Both the position numbers and the translations under genes were made by a program. 64,000 bases of DNA from Caprimulgus europaeus (Eukaryota; Chordata; Aves; Caprimulgiformes; Caprimulgidae), in assembly GCA_907165065.1 (NCBI GenBank), contig OU015538.1, positions 16,755,165-16,819,164 on the forward strand, in the 5' to 3' direction. Position 1 is the stretch's first letter; every line of letters starts with the position of its first letter. Below the pieces are notes generated by a model. It was not told where the DNA came from. It saw only the letters and a program-made list of their open reading frames with translations, and ran no database searches. This document shows positions 40,301 through 53,621 of the stretch, piece after piece.

Positions 40301-43300
40301 AGCAGAAAGTATCTTGGCAGAGGCAGGAGCATCAGTTGACTCACAGGAAAAAAAAACAGAGTATATAATAGGGATTAGCAGGATTAAAAGATTAAAGTAA
40401 AAAAAAGCAATGGGCAATGTTCCTTACAAAGCTAACCACCTTGAGATAACCTCTGTTTCATTTCCACTCCCAAGTGCTCTGTGAAGGGTTCAGAAAAAGA
40501 TGACGTGGATATTCCCTGTTGCTTTCAAGTTATAGGCAACCTGCACAACTTACTGCTTTATACTAGAATATAGTTTTTATTTATCAATCAAATGACAATA
40601 CTGAAAACTGAGACAGTTTGGATGGCTCCCTGGAGAAGTCAGCTTGTCACACAAACAACCATGAAATACAAATTTTAATGTGAAGTACCAATTCGGGTAC
40701 TTGCAGCCTTACATTTCCTATGGAGTAAACACTGCAGACATTTCACCAAAGTGCATTAAATGTGAAAGATAGCTTTCAAAAGGAGAGGATCAGGGAACTC
40801 ATTTCACTACAAAATTACAGGTTGAATAGTAAGCATCCCTTTAAAACTTACAGATTTAAGTGAGATGTTATCATTAAAAGTACAAATATTAGGACTAGTA
40901 CTGTGTTTATGTTGTTACTGTGTGAAAACTAACTTGAATGAAGTACAACTGCTGTTGCAAGAAGATTCAGCACTAATATTTTGCAGCAAATACTTAAAAT
41001 CTGTTGTTCAGAACCAGGTTTATGTAAGGAGAAATTGAGCATTTCATTGGCATTACTGCAACTTGATCTTTTACCAGTTCATGTAACTAAAGATAAAAAT
41101 TAAAAAGTAACCTGAAATATCAGCAGAAATTTCATGAGCAGTTTTTCTTTCTTTAATCTATCTTTTAATAACCTTAGGAATGAAGTAGAAACAACAACTA
41201 TTTTAATCTGTTTTCTTACTTGAACACAGTGTATGCCTTTTTTTAAGAACTGTTTCCTGTGACTTCTGAAATACAGCATTCTGTGTGAATCAAATGAACG
41301 TTATAAATGATCCTCCTTTATCCTTGTTATGTAAATGTCAAATTAAAACAAATATTTCCTGTGTAATCCAAGTGGGCTTTGACTTAAAGGATATAGAAGT
41401 TAAGTTTTCAACAAGGACACAAGAGCAATAACTGCCTTAGTCCTTTTGTATCATCTTTTCTAAGTCATTAGTAGATAAATGGCTTGTTACACCTGGGAGT
41501 GATAGGTATGAGCACAGACTGTCATGCAGGTTGAGCAGTTACCCTAGCAAGACGTAGCACTGTAATAGCTACACTAGAAATGACATTTGAAAAGGGTGTT
41601 TCAGAGCAAAGTGTTTCAGTTTGAATGGAGAGGAGGCCTGTTTTGATAGTGATAGCATTTCTGCTCACTGATTATATCCTTTCCCTGCATTTTGCAAAGT
41701 GTTAGCATGAGTAAATTTTACTGTACTGACTCTGAATGTGTGTTTGAGCTGAATACATGTGTTCTTGCCTCAGCAACATTAGTATTCAATGTATGCATTT
41801 GATCTTTAAAGTGCTCTGTCAGCTTTGAAATACATGACTCAATACAGTGTTCAAAGGGAAAAAAAACCCACAAACTACCCAACCTTATTGGGGTTTTAAC
41901 CTTATTGAACAGGTTTGTTAATGATTGTGAATTAAAATAATATCAATAATTAGCCTTTTGCTGTTGAATGTGTTATGTGCTGTACCAGTGTAAGAAGTCA
42001 TTGTGAAATAACCCTAAGAATGTTCTGAACTGAGTATTAACTTTGGTGTTTCTCAGCAGGTAGGGGCTCAAGACTTAGTTTTCTTAGCAAAGGCTGGCTT
42101 CACCCCATAACTTTAACCCTTTTAGAATGGGACACCTGTTATTAAGGATCAAACAGAACAGGAAGAAATACTGAACTACCAATGCAACTGATAAAAACTT
42201 GTTTGAATAATAGCACTTTGGGTCACAAAAATAATAGGTGCACAGCAAAAGCCTGATCTGATCTTATGACAACAATGGTTTTTCTTTTATCATAACAGGA
42301 CTATCCCTGTATTGCAATTGTGGCACTGGATTTTTGCTACCCTGTAATGGCTGTGTTGCTAATTTTTATTTCTTGAGAGAGAAGTGGAAGGTAATAGGTA
42401 ACAGTCTGCTGCTGCGTGTTCCATGTTCTTCTGTATAAAACCACATGCTAGGGCTTGTGCAAAGTGAACTTAAGCTCTCACAGGGTGATGCAGGCAAGGA
42501 GCTGCAGAACCTCTGCTTGCTCATTATTTCAAAACCAGTAGGACTGATTATTCTGTGAGGCTGGTCTCTTAAAGCAGCAGAGAATCACTGCACAGAATAT
42601 GTTCAAGCATTTCTTGTGCTGGTCTTTCATGCCAAAGGCAAATGTACAATTGGTTATTTAGGCATGTTTCACTGCTGTGAAATTTGTAATTTTTCCTTTT
42701 TCATGTTCCCATTTTCATGAATTGCGTAATATTAATGCATGCAGGAGTTTGCACTGTGCAAAGTGGGCTTCTCTGTGATTCAAGTAGTTGTAACAATATT
42801 TAAATTACGTGTAAGGTACCATATTTCAGCTGCTGATATAATCATTTATGACTAACCTATTACAATTTGTTAGCACAGAACTGACCTTTTTCTCGTAAGC
42901 AAAGGGCACATTTTACAGCTTCCTGAACATGTCTTATCTACTTAGAAGGTTTTACAGAAAAGTAAGATGTAGTGACATTTAGTTTTATTCTAGTTCACTG
43001 CCATTAACCTCCTCCTACTGACTTTTACATAGTTGTGTATAGTGCTTTATCAAGAGAGCACAAATTAAGCTCTGTGTTTCAAGCTGAAGCCTGTTACCAG
43101 GCTACATCTTAAAGAACTGCAATATCTGAATACTTAATGATACACTACATGTGTTCCTGCCTATGACACACATTTACACAACCACTTACAACACACAGCT
43201 TCATCAAGTAAATGATCACATTTCTTCACTGCTCTGAAACATCGTTCTAAATATCTCTTGACTTCCCATGAGGAGCCTTTGCTGATTGGCCTACATCCAT

Positions 43301-43330
43301 GTGCTTGCTTGTATACTTGGAGGTAGATTG

Positions 43331-43394
43331 GAAACCAGTTTACATTGTTAGGTTCTTTGGAGGAAACCAGTTTGTATGGTTATGTTCTTTTAAA
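43331..43394. repeat. 32-bp imperfect tandem duplication
   Basis: Two adjacent 32-bp units begin gaaaccagttt (43331 and 43363) and share a gttcttt segment near the end, with several substitutions in between. It is an older tandem duplication than the perfect one at 8189-8234. Confidence 0.8.
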
Positions 43395-46300
43395 TATTCA
43401 TATTTCACTTGGTTCACTTTTCCATTTATGCTGTGCTACTTAGTATGCTCAGTGCCTTGCTCTGCACCCCATGGATCAATTCAGCTATGAAGTTAACAAA
43501 GTATGGAAGGTTTCTGTGAGCACATATTCAACCATGAATTTTCTATATTTTTTTTTTTTCAGCGTGTTTAATGGATTTGGACATAAAATCCAAGGCATTT
43601 CACAGGCTGTTTGATATGTATGGGAAAGCACAGTTGAAAATGAGGTTTTCCTTTCAGTTAATTTAATGTTTGGAGTCTGTCAGATTTGCTGAAAGATGGG
43701 TAGTTATACTGTGTGAGTAACAAAGGAATCATATCATCCCTCCTCCACCCCTATGGTTAGCCTTCCTTGAATGTGTTCATTAGACTGATAAATGATTTCC
43801 AGCAGGGAACATTAGAAATACTCCAGACTAAGAGAAAATAAAGTCAGAATCACATAAGAAGCTGTCTAAAGCAGATTGGGAGTCACCTCAAGTTTTAATT
43901 ATTGCCTTGGATTTTTATGCTTTTCTGGTGTTACTACAATTTCCAGTATTTGACAATGTTGATGGATTTTGAAATAATAGCAGCAGCAGATACAAATTCA
44001 ATCTAAAAATGAATTATTCCCTGCCAAATATGTATTAGTCCTTACTTATTAGCACTCACTAATGTATTGCTGGATAAGAATGTTTCAGATTTCAATCTTA
44101 TTCAGACAAAGAGCTTTTTGCTAAACAATTAATATGCAATGTGCAATGCCATTCCCTGTGATAGGTGAGAGCTTGCAGAGGACTGCTATTTCTTTTGAAT
44201 ACTTTTTGTCCTTTCAAGAAATATGTCTTGAAGTATTTGCAAACTGTCTTTGCACTACAAAGTGACTTTATTTCTGAATTTAGGCAATTATTTAAGCCCA
44301 TCTCTTTTGCCATGTGTTGTGGCATTGATCCTTGGACCAAATCGTGTTTGTTTTATTCACAAAGAGGTATATCCTTCTTCTGTGGGGATTTTTTTTGTTT
44401 GTTTGTTTGTTTTGGGGTTTTTTGTTTGTTTGTTAGAATTTGGTGTTTTGGGCTGTTTTTGTTTTGTTTTGGGTTTTTTTTTCAGCTAGGTTATGCTATG
44501 TGAGTAATTATTCATGTTCCTGCTTCCTTTTATCCATATGAGACTTTTTAAATTAACACACTTAATGGCTACTTTAGAGCATAAATTCATACTATTATTT
44601 CAAAAGACCATCCCAGCAAGTAAGGGAATAAAACTAAGAACATTAAAGATATAAAAACTGAGATCCTATATGGCAACAGCTTTATTTTTTGTCTCCAAAG
44701 TAACAGAATTTAGTAGTATGACAGTGGTGCAAATGCAACATTAAGTACAGAGCACAGGCAAAGGTTTATTTACATATATTTGTCATTTAAGAATTTTGTG
44801 TCAGTGAGAGAATCATGAGCTTGATTTCTGAAATTCATCTTGGAGCAGAAGTTTCTTATTTATGTACATAGGAGGAAAGAGATGGATTTCTATGGCAGCA
44901 TTTATTTGCTCCCTTTTGATTAAGGGCAATTACAAGGTCCTTCCATGTATTTTGCATGAGAAATTTTTCTTTCTACAGTGCTTTGGTAGAAATGAGATTG
45001 CAGCAGATATCACCTTGATAAGTAACTACAATAATTTTGCACAACTTAGTGAAATCTGGCAGCTAATGTGTAATTTAATATCTAATACATTAGACACATT
45101 ACTTATTAAAAATTTCTGTGGCTAAATTTGAAAGGGAGTAGACGATTTTATGGTCACATATTAATAACATCTATATGTAGAACAATAAAGATGGATCAGG
45201 AAAGATGTTTTCCTACCATGTACAGGATTGTGTAGCTTGCTCATTATTGCTTGCTCTTTTCATGTCAAAGGGAGAGTTAAATGGTATTTCTGTCCAACCT
45301 TATGTGCAGTCTGTAATGTTTGTTTCCTGAAACAACTGTATGCATCTGAACTAGATTTTCTCCAGTAAGTTATTTTTATTATGAGGGAGATATAGATCAA
45401 GAAAGATTAAGAAACTGAACACAAACTGATAGTTGTGAGACCTATTTGGAACATGGGAGTAGAGTTTCCTGACTTGCCAGGCCAAAAGCAAAGGTACAAA
45501 AGTGTCTCATGATGAAGGGGCAGATGGATGGTTTTTCTTTTTTATCTGACCAGAACTTCTGCAGTAGAATAGAGAAGTCTTTTACTCTGGGAAGCACGTT
45601 TTGCTAAGATTAGGCCATTTTTACAGTTGTCATTTTCAGGGTTGTTACTAGAATAAGGTACTTTTAAGCATATTGCTTTTGCAGGTGAATAAATTGGAGC
45701 TTTATTATACTGCAGAGCTGTTAGCTTTACTGCATCAGTGCAGATATCCTTCAGATAGGCAGGCATTTAGACCCCACTTAAATGGTTACAATTATATCAA
45801 GAATGAAAGGTGGAAGATTGTTTTTAGTATTTGGAAATTCTAATGTTGAATTGGGAAGACATAAAAAGACTCCAGACCTTAGAAAGAAAACTTACGGATT
45901 ATATATGAACATATATTGCTCTTTCTGCTTCAAGGTCTACCTAATCTTACTGCCAAAAGATATCCTTAGCCAAAGATTAAAGGTGAGATCATTTCTCTCT
46001 TGTCTCTTTTAAAAAATATTTACATTAAAATGTCTGAGATGGGATTTGCACTGTATTTACATTTCTGGAAAACTAGAAAGTGTGATGTTCCTACTAGACA
46101 TTTGCTTTTTAATACTTTTTATGGCCAAATTTCAGGTAACTAGCATTTTTTTTTTTTTTATTCAGTACTCAGATGTCACTGATACAATTGAAGGATTGGT
46201 TTAGATGAAAGATTAACACCAAGGACTACAGTAAACTGCATGTGTGCCAGTAGTAAAATTGAAAAATTGTTGAAAAGTGTAGCAGAGAGCACAATGACAT

Positions 46301-47144
46301 GTACTTCGTGCAGAAAAACAAAGGATGTAGTTGAGAAAGAAAAATAAAATACACATGGGCTGGTGATTTTGGCTGTTGGAAATAGTAAACGGTAAACATT
46401 CTTCCAAAAGAAGTATCAGAGGTTGCAGCTTCTTTAACTCATTTTACCTTTACATTTTTAATTACTTTTTTTTCTGTGTTTGGTTTAAGATGATTGTGTT
46501 TATTCTTCATTCTGGTGTGCTCAACCCTAGTTCAGGCACAAGCACTTTAGTTATCATCATACATTCACTATGTTAATCTCTTGACTATAACTTTTGACTG
46601 TTCTGTACTTGAGTCATTGTACTTCTGAATTTTGCTTTAGACACTTTTATTTGAGAACAAATAGCACTGAAATTCTGTTTTTTCTTTTCTGGTGTATTAA
46701 GACAGCGATCAGCTAACTGTGTAGACTTCTTTCATAATTGAATTACAGGTTGTCATCCCTTTAAGGTAAAAATATATTTTCAGAAGATACATCTCTCTCA
46801 TCTGAATGAGTATTTTTGTAGAGTACTTTGACTATTGTGAACTGTCACCCACTGGCACTCAGCTGTGTAAATAAAGTACTTGTCTAGCTTGACTCCTGAT
46901 ACTAAGAAAAGGTTTTGTATCTGTGATGTACGCACACACCCTGTCAGAGAGGAGGTGTGCTGGAATGTGATGTGTAGGGGTCATGCACATGAAGACACAA
47001 GTTTTCTCAGCGTGGAGTTCTGAAGGCTGTTCTCTGTTACAGAGTTCAGGTTTTGGACTCTTCTGACTGCCTTCAGAGGCGTTGTAAATGTTTTGTCTTA
47101 CAGCTGGTTCACATATTTAGTATTTGAAGGTAGAACTTAGAATA
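43395..47144. other. AT-rich non-coding stretch
   Basis: No gene recognised. Includes the T/G-rich tract at 44389-44482 and a 48-nt exon-like segment at 45935-45982. The 200 bp before 47145 are somewhat GC-richer and could be the unrecognisable start of the CR1 fragment that follows. Confidence 0.6.
44389..44482. repeat. (TTTG)n-rich low-complexity tract
   Basis: Repeated gtttgtttgtttg units with interspersed gggg and long T runs. The two overlapping plus frames rich in F, C and L in this stretch come from the repeat composition and are not genes. Confidence 0.88.
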
Positions 47145-47270
47145 TCCTGATAAAGAAAAGAAGGAGAATATTGGCCCACTGTTCAACAGGAGAGGTGAAT
47201 TAGTCACCAACAGTGCTGAAAAGGCAGTGGTTTTCAACACTTTCTTCACCTCTGTCTCTTTACAAGCGCT
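47145..47270 (+). mobile_element. Decayed CR1 ORF2 fragment (linker before reverse transcriptase)
   Basis: In one plus-strand frame the segment translates to ENIGPLFNRRGELVT followed by EKAVVFNTFFTSV. These line up with [15 protein letters not shown] and [13 protein letters not shown] at residues 298-328 of the young CR1 ORF2 at 28074-30650, so the identification rests on a comparison inside this window. Upstream, the residues PDKEKK probably correspond to the preceding ADKANV. Homology fades after 47270, although cagggagctgggccacctt near 47330 may be a further piece of the same copy. It is an internal fragment of a CR1-clade LINE with no autonomous coding capacity. Confidence 0.8.
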
Positions 47271-50200
47271 ATTTGGCCTCAGGCCTTGGGAACAAAATCC
47301 AACATTGGATGCTTGTAAGATTCAGCAGGACAGGGAGCTGGGCCACCTTGCCTAGACCGTGCTTCGTATCACAGTTAGAAATGTCTGCTTTTTCTAACCA
47401 GTGTTAACGTAGCACACTTGAGATTCTGTCAGTTAGCCAGCTTTGATTTTTCATGTTCATTGTAATTAAAATATGATTCTTAAAACAGCTAGGGAAGCTT
47501 AAGAGTTAACACTATAGATACAAAATTTCTGATTTTTTTTTTTCCTTGAGTGCTGTTATTGCAGAAAGCTTTAGGAGTTATCTGAACTGATGTTGTTTTC
47601 AAAAGCGGAATGTGCCCTTTAAAACAAATCAAGGGCATATCTCAACTCTTACATTTTTTTTGAGTTATTACTGTTGGAAAAGAGGTCAGATTAACTGGTA
47701 GATGTCTCCACTGAAGTTCTGAAACCTTGGCTAGTTTCTCACTTCAGGCTTGCTTTAGAATAGTGATATACAAAGAAATAAAAGGAATCTCAGGGTTTTT
47801 GTTCTTTTCTTTTTTTACTGAAGAATGTTATGACCTTTTCAGGCAAGTCTACGCTGCCTGAAGTCACAATATATCCACAGAATCCTCTAAAAATAATGGC
47901 TTACCATGTTTTCTTTAATTTCCAGTCTGAATAGGTTGAAGACTGTTTAATGTGAGTGTCATCCTTGAATGTTTAAGTAAAAGTACACACTGTAATTAAA
48001 CAGTCGTCCCTTTCTTTTGTGCTATCAGGTATGAGTTACGATAAAATATTCATTAATAATTAAGTTACAGAGCTAAAGAAAGAATGATTCTGGGTAAACT
48101 AAGCACACAAGATGCAGGCAAATATCTCTACTCTCTGTAGAAAAATTGGTGATCTTTTAGCAACTGTCTAGAAGTATGTGAAGAAATTCCTTAAGAGAAC
48201 TGAAAAGGAAGGTGTAATTTTGCACTGTCTTCCTTTTATTAACTGTTTTAAAAAACTTAAATATTTAAATAGCCACCTACTTTTTTTTTTCAGCAGCAGC
48301 AGCTTATTTTTTAAGAAATCCTCCAAAGTTTTGCTCTAAATGTTTACCCCTAAAAAGAAAACTGATCTTTACTGTTTTAAAATTCCTCGGCTGACCATTT
48401 TCCCAGTATACTTTGGGCAAAGCAGTCTTACCTGAGCTCAGGTTCTGTAGACCTTCTATTAAATTTTTTTTTAGTTATACATTATTTTATATAGTTTGTT
48501 GTAGTTTGTAAAAAAAGACAAAAGAAAATAATGACTAAAAGTTCTAAAAGCAAACATTTCTTAATGTGCTTTATCAAAACATTAATTCTAAAGTATTTTT
48601 GTTTACTATACACAGAAACAAAACAAAGGTTTTCTTTTCAGGATCCCAAATAATTCTAATCTCAGCAGTTTTCAATCCTGAAGTCATTTGGTGAGCATTA
48701 TGATGCTTAATCGGGGGTCAGAATGTGTTACCTGACCAATATACATGGACAAAGTTTACAGAGCCTACATTTTAAGAACTGTTTTCACAGAATTGCCTTC
48801 TTTTACTTTCATGAATGGAATTTATTCAAATTTTAATAAATATCAAGTAATTAAAACCTAATTAAAACTTTTAGGCTTATCATGCATCAAAGAGACAGGG
48901 AAATGAAAGAAGAAATAGCTGTGAACAATGACCGACAGCTGATTTTTTTACATCTCTATTGTGATGCAGTAGAAGAAAAAATAGTGTGAATAAATAAATG
49001 CTTCAAGACTTGAAAAGTAACAATGCAGATGTAGTTCATTGAATGAACAGGTTGTATTACTGTTTGAAAACTAATACGTGTTATAAGTAGAAGGAAGCTA
49101 TCTCGTGTGAAGCTTTCTGAGATCAAGTTGTGTCCTCCTTAGTCCAAATCAAAGTCACAAATTTGGGACATACGGTCAGGACAAAAGATGGTCAGACTGT
49201 TGCACAGAGAAGCCTTCATGACCTTGCAGGTAGGAGAAATCAAAGAAAATTCAATACTATAAGATGTAAATAGGTAATAAAGGTCATGTATGTAAGGAAT
49301 GAAGACTGCCTGTAATAATGGATGAGAAGGCTGCTGACTTGATCTGATCACTGTGGGATGTCAGTGTAATGCTGATAAAAAAAAGAAAATATTCTGAGAG
49401 GGAAATATTTATGCCACCTTATCTGGAATACTCTTTACAATTTGTGTCAGCTATATGAAAGAAAGGATTACTTTTGACTGGCATATATTTATGACTAAGT
49501 GATCAGAAGGCATGTTATATAAAGCAGTAATTATAAGATTAGAATGAAGGAGCTTGATATTGTATGGTTGTTATTGACAAAATTAATACAAGGATGTTAT
49601 TGAGCTGTAAAATATATAGAAAGAGGGAATAAATATCACGTTGAAAAGCTTTTTCAGTACATGAATAAACAGGAGTGAACTAGCTGTAACAATATGCTGG
49701 AAATGAGAAGTGACCTAACTGTGTTAATTTCTGCAAGTGGGTCAGAAAACTTAAATGTTTTTAAGATGACAATCAATTAAATACAAACAGAGTAAATTCT
49801 GCAATTCAAGTTTTTGTCTCTGAATAAGTGTAAGATGTCAGAAGTAGCCCTGTGTTCCCAGTGAGCTGAAGTAATCCTGTCCCAAGAGCTTCTACCTCCT
49901 GTTCAGCAGCACAAATCCAGGAGAAGGTTTGAAAATAACAACCGCTTCCGAGCCTGCTGCGTGGGCTTTTTGAGTGATGTAATGTCTCGTACATTTGTCC
50001 AGTTACCTCTCCCTTGAAAGTAAATTAGGCACTTGCGGTCTCACTCAAGAGTGAGCATTGTATTTATAGCAGATTTTTCTCAGTTGTTATGGAAATTGGT
50101 GCTTCTTTGTTTTAAATCTACAGTAGCAGGGCATAGAAGCAAAATACACTCTTCAAACTGTTGCAGCCCAAATACTATTAAAACAAAACTTGGAGCCAGT

Positions 50201-53200
50201 GTAATTGTAGATTTGGATCTTGAACAAGCTGTGAGTAGTGATAAGTGGATTTACTGAGCCCGGAGCTGGCTGAGTCAGGCCAGTGCACTTGTCCTTTTTA
50301 CAGATGAGAGATCAGGGATGCTTTTTTCTTTTCCTTCCCTTCTTTCTCAGAAGAATGACTTCTCTTCCTCTGGTTGTGATTTATCCAGACTTGAGGAAGG
50401 ATTCCTAAACTGCCAGGTGCTTACTGTCATCTGAATAAAAAAATGTTTCTAATTCTGCTTCCTTTCTCAAACTTTCTATTCCCTAGGACTAACTTTGGCC
50501 CTGCTCATCTCCATGAGATACTAACCTTTTGTTAGAAAGCAATTTGTTTAAAAAAAAAACATCTGTAGCAAGGTACCTACTCAACTATTGGATTCTTATT
50601 GCCATATATCATCCACCACAGATCATTCCTTTGGTAATGGTACTTGTATTTTCTTATCGCCCAGGGTTGTTATTAATCGCCTGTGTACAGTTGGTATTGA
50701 TGACAGTCAGGTAACTCAAGGCTTGATGAAAGGTTTAGCACAATCTTTGGCATTCTTTAGAGACAGTAAGAGATAATACTAGAATTAAAAACAAAACAAA
50801 ACATCAGAACCCAGGTAACAAATAAAATGATCAGTTTTTAAAAGGGTATTTAATTGCTCTAAATGTACATCTCATTTTTTTTGTGGCCTGACTCATGATG
50901 TTTGAACTTGTGGTTGGCAGTACTGAGACTGATGAAAAGAAAAATATCACTTAGTAACTGTTAGTACCTTTTCATAAATAATTCTTTGAGAAATTGCTTC
51001 GTGTTCATAGCTTACAAGAAAGAAAAACAATAAAGAATTTGAAATTCTGTTCAAAGAAAAAAAAGATACACTTTTAAATACATATTTGTATTGAATGTTT
51101 TTAAAAGTCAAAGTAGCAGACACTATATTAATTCTTTTTGGGAAATCTATTAGTCAGACAGAACCTGTCAATTTAAATCCGTTTCTGTGTAATTTTTTTT
51201 AAAATTACTGGAAATCATGTAATTAAAGACAACTTAATAATGTAAAAAAAAAATCTTTAAATAATTAACATAGATGGATCTGTCAATATGGGCAAAAATT
51301 ATGTTAGTTTGGAGAGAAGTTGTTTCACTAGTACTAAAGCATATCACATTGTTGAGGAAGGAAAAAGCTTCTAATGCAAAGTGAGTGTTCATCCATGAAA
51401 AAGATGCCTGAGCCATGTGTTAATAAATACAATTAAAAAAAAACCCAAACAATTTAGAAGTTGGAATTTAATAACTTAGTCTAAGAAAAGTGTGGCAACA
51501 ACATGTAAATGAAGGAAAGAGTACATTTGATTTTAATTTCTTTAACGCCTATTATCTAAAAGGTCGCTAGGCTTCCCATCTGTGTTTATAACTTGTGGCT
51601 CTGCTTGTCTTTCAGGCACAAATGATGTAAATTCAGAGTCTTCTGGGAGTTAATTGAGATATTAAATAATTTACATTTAGACGTCTGACACCCATGTCTT
51701 TGCTTAAAGTATTATAAACCCTTTACTCTATTCAGACCCATTAAGCTTAAACAGTTACTCAGGGCCTTTAGATTTTTGTGTAGTAACCTGCAACTGAAAC
51801 TTTACCTCTCCTGTAAGGTGCATTCCTCTCTATAAAAACAAACAAACAAATCAACAAAAGATACCTACCCTTTACCCTTGGTTTCTGAGCTTCTGAATTT
51901 TGTCCTTTCAGACTTGTAACATTATTGTTGCTTGTTACATTGCTGTCTTTATGTGCAAATATTGATAGTGTATTTTTCTCCCTAAAGAGTACCCTATATC
52001 TCATGAGGTAAAAGAACTAAAAATGGGATTGTACATAATGATCTCAGTTTTACCCCATCAGCTTTTTCTGACAAGCAACAGGGACATTATCAAAAATGTC
52101 TTTTCAAGTTGTAATGGAAATAGGAAATCCTTTTAATTTCTATGTGAATGTACAAGTATGTGTGAAAAGATCTTTGTAGGAATTTTTAGAGAACCTGGGT
52201 AGCAAACTTTATGAAAGCAGCTATCAAATTTGCAAGATTAGAAGGATTTTCTCTAGGACTAAAAAAGAATAAGACCCATGTGTAGGCGAGCTTTCTAGAT
52301 TCCTATGGTAAATAGGTGATGTGTAAAATGTATACAATGTAAAAAGAAATACTGTAAGCTTTACACTTTTTAATTCCATTTTATTTAATAAGTCTTACGT
52401 GCTGAAGCTCATTTCTTGAAGAAGTGGATGTGTACAACAGGTGACCAGTGAGCTTACAGAAACCATGGCTAGAGATGTATCCATTCTCCTGGAGTATATT
52501 AAGGAAAGATAGCCTGCTATTAAGATTTCTTTCCAGTCTAGTGTTGATTAAGCTTGTAGACATCCATGATGTTCTCCATCATGCAGCTGAAAAACGTGTG
52601 ATTTGTTCATCGCCATGTGGTGAAAACATCAACACTCTTTTCCAAATAGAGTTGTCATCTGTGTACCAGTTAAACCAGAGAAAGTAAAATCTGCTCTTCA
52701 GAGATGAAACAGGATATAATAGAACATCTACTAGAAAACAGCTGTCTGGATTAAGGATGCTATTATCTTTTCAAGTTACTGTAGTCTGGGCTGAGACCCA
52801 TCAAGAGTGACTCAAAGATTTCTAATCTATATGCAGAAGTACACCTGGTGCCCAGAAGGGACACAGAAAGGCCAGATCTCGGTGGAAAACTACTTTGTAG
52901 TTAGTAACATTTGATTTAGGGGATCTTTAACGACTGAGAGCAGAAATCCTATTCATCTGCTCAAACATCTTGTGTGATAAGGCCCCACTGAAGTATGGTG
53001 TGTCTGTGTGTACAGCAGTCAAGAAAGCGAGGTTTACATCAGGCAGCAGGTACTTCCCTGGCAGCGATGATGGTCAAATCTTGCATCACAGCAGCCATAA
53101 GGTGTAAAGAGATTCTATATTTGTTCATACCACCTTCCTAGCATCATTCTGATAACAAAATTGATATATTTGGAGAGTTTTTTTTCCACTGAATTGAAGG

Positions 53201-53525
53201 TAGAAGAAGCTCCCTCTACAGCCCAGAGTGATTTCTACTGTAAAGTTTCATAAGATGACAGGCTACTTTGCTGAGAATGTCAGTTTTATAGAGCATCTCT
53301 CCATAATGGCAGGGAATTGTATCTATTTTAAGCCTGCCTGACTTGTCTTTGTTTTCACTTTTTACCTCCTGTTTAAATTTACAGACAAGGCACAGAGCTG
53401 CTGTTTGAGCTCTGAGGAAAATTCCGTGCTTGACTGTTCTCTGCCAGACAGTGCTAACAAGAAGCTTTCCCAGCAAACTCTTAGATGGGATAAGCTGTGA
53501 TAACAAAAGAGGACTTTTTGTTGCG
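47271..53525. other. AT-rich non-coding stretch
   Basis: No gene recognised. Contains a short (CAG)4 run at about 48291-48303 and several A and T runs. The segment 48840-48920, dense in taattaaa-type words, resembles AT-rich conserved non-coding DNA, but conservation cannot be judged from one sequence. Confidence 0.6.
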
Positions 53526-53621
53526 ACTCCTCTAAACCCCAGAGGTGTGGGCTGTCTTTTCCTCAAAGCACACACTCCTCTAAACCCCAAGATGTTGGAT
53601 CTTCTCTTCCTCAAAGAACAC
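53526..53621. repeat. 48-bp imperfect tandem duplication, open on both strands
   Basis: Two adjacent 48-bp units (53526-53573 and 53574-53621) share the start actcctctaaacccc and the segment cttcctcaaag or tttcctcaaag near the end. The period is 16 codons, so the duplication preserves the frame. In the plus frame the units read TPLNPRGVGCLFLKAH and TPLNPKMLDLLFLKEH. The surrounding plus frame is open at 53430-53795 and a minus frame is open at 53216-53614. I recognise no protein family and see no promoter or initiation context, so I list it as a repeat, not a gene. Confidence 0.85.

Larger units (their letters stand above)
30656..43330. other. AT-rich non-coding stretch
   Basis: No gene recognised. 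It contains a CT-rich short duplication, a (TG)n run at about 32409-32420, a short GGAT run at about 33094-33107 and an A/C-rich tract, but no recognisable interspersed repeat. Open frames are all under about 95 codons, except antisense or composition artefacts, and show no family motifs. Confidence 0.6.

Noticed and set aside
44165-44503. Plus-strand 112-codon frame with hydrophobic C-terminus
   Set aside because: The hydrophobic end is the translation of a (TTTG)n-rich tract, and the rest has no recognisable motif.
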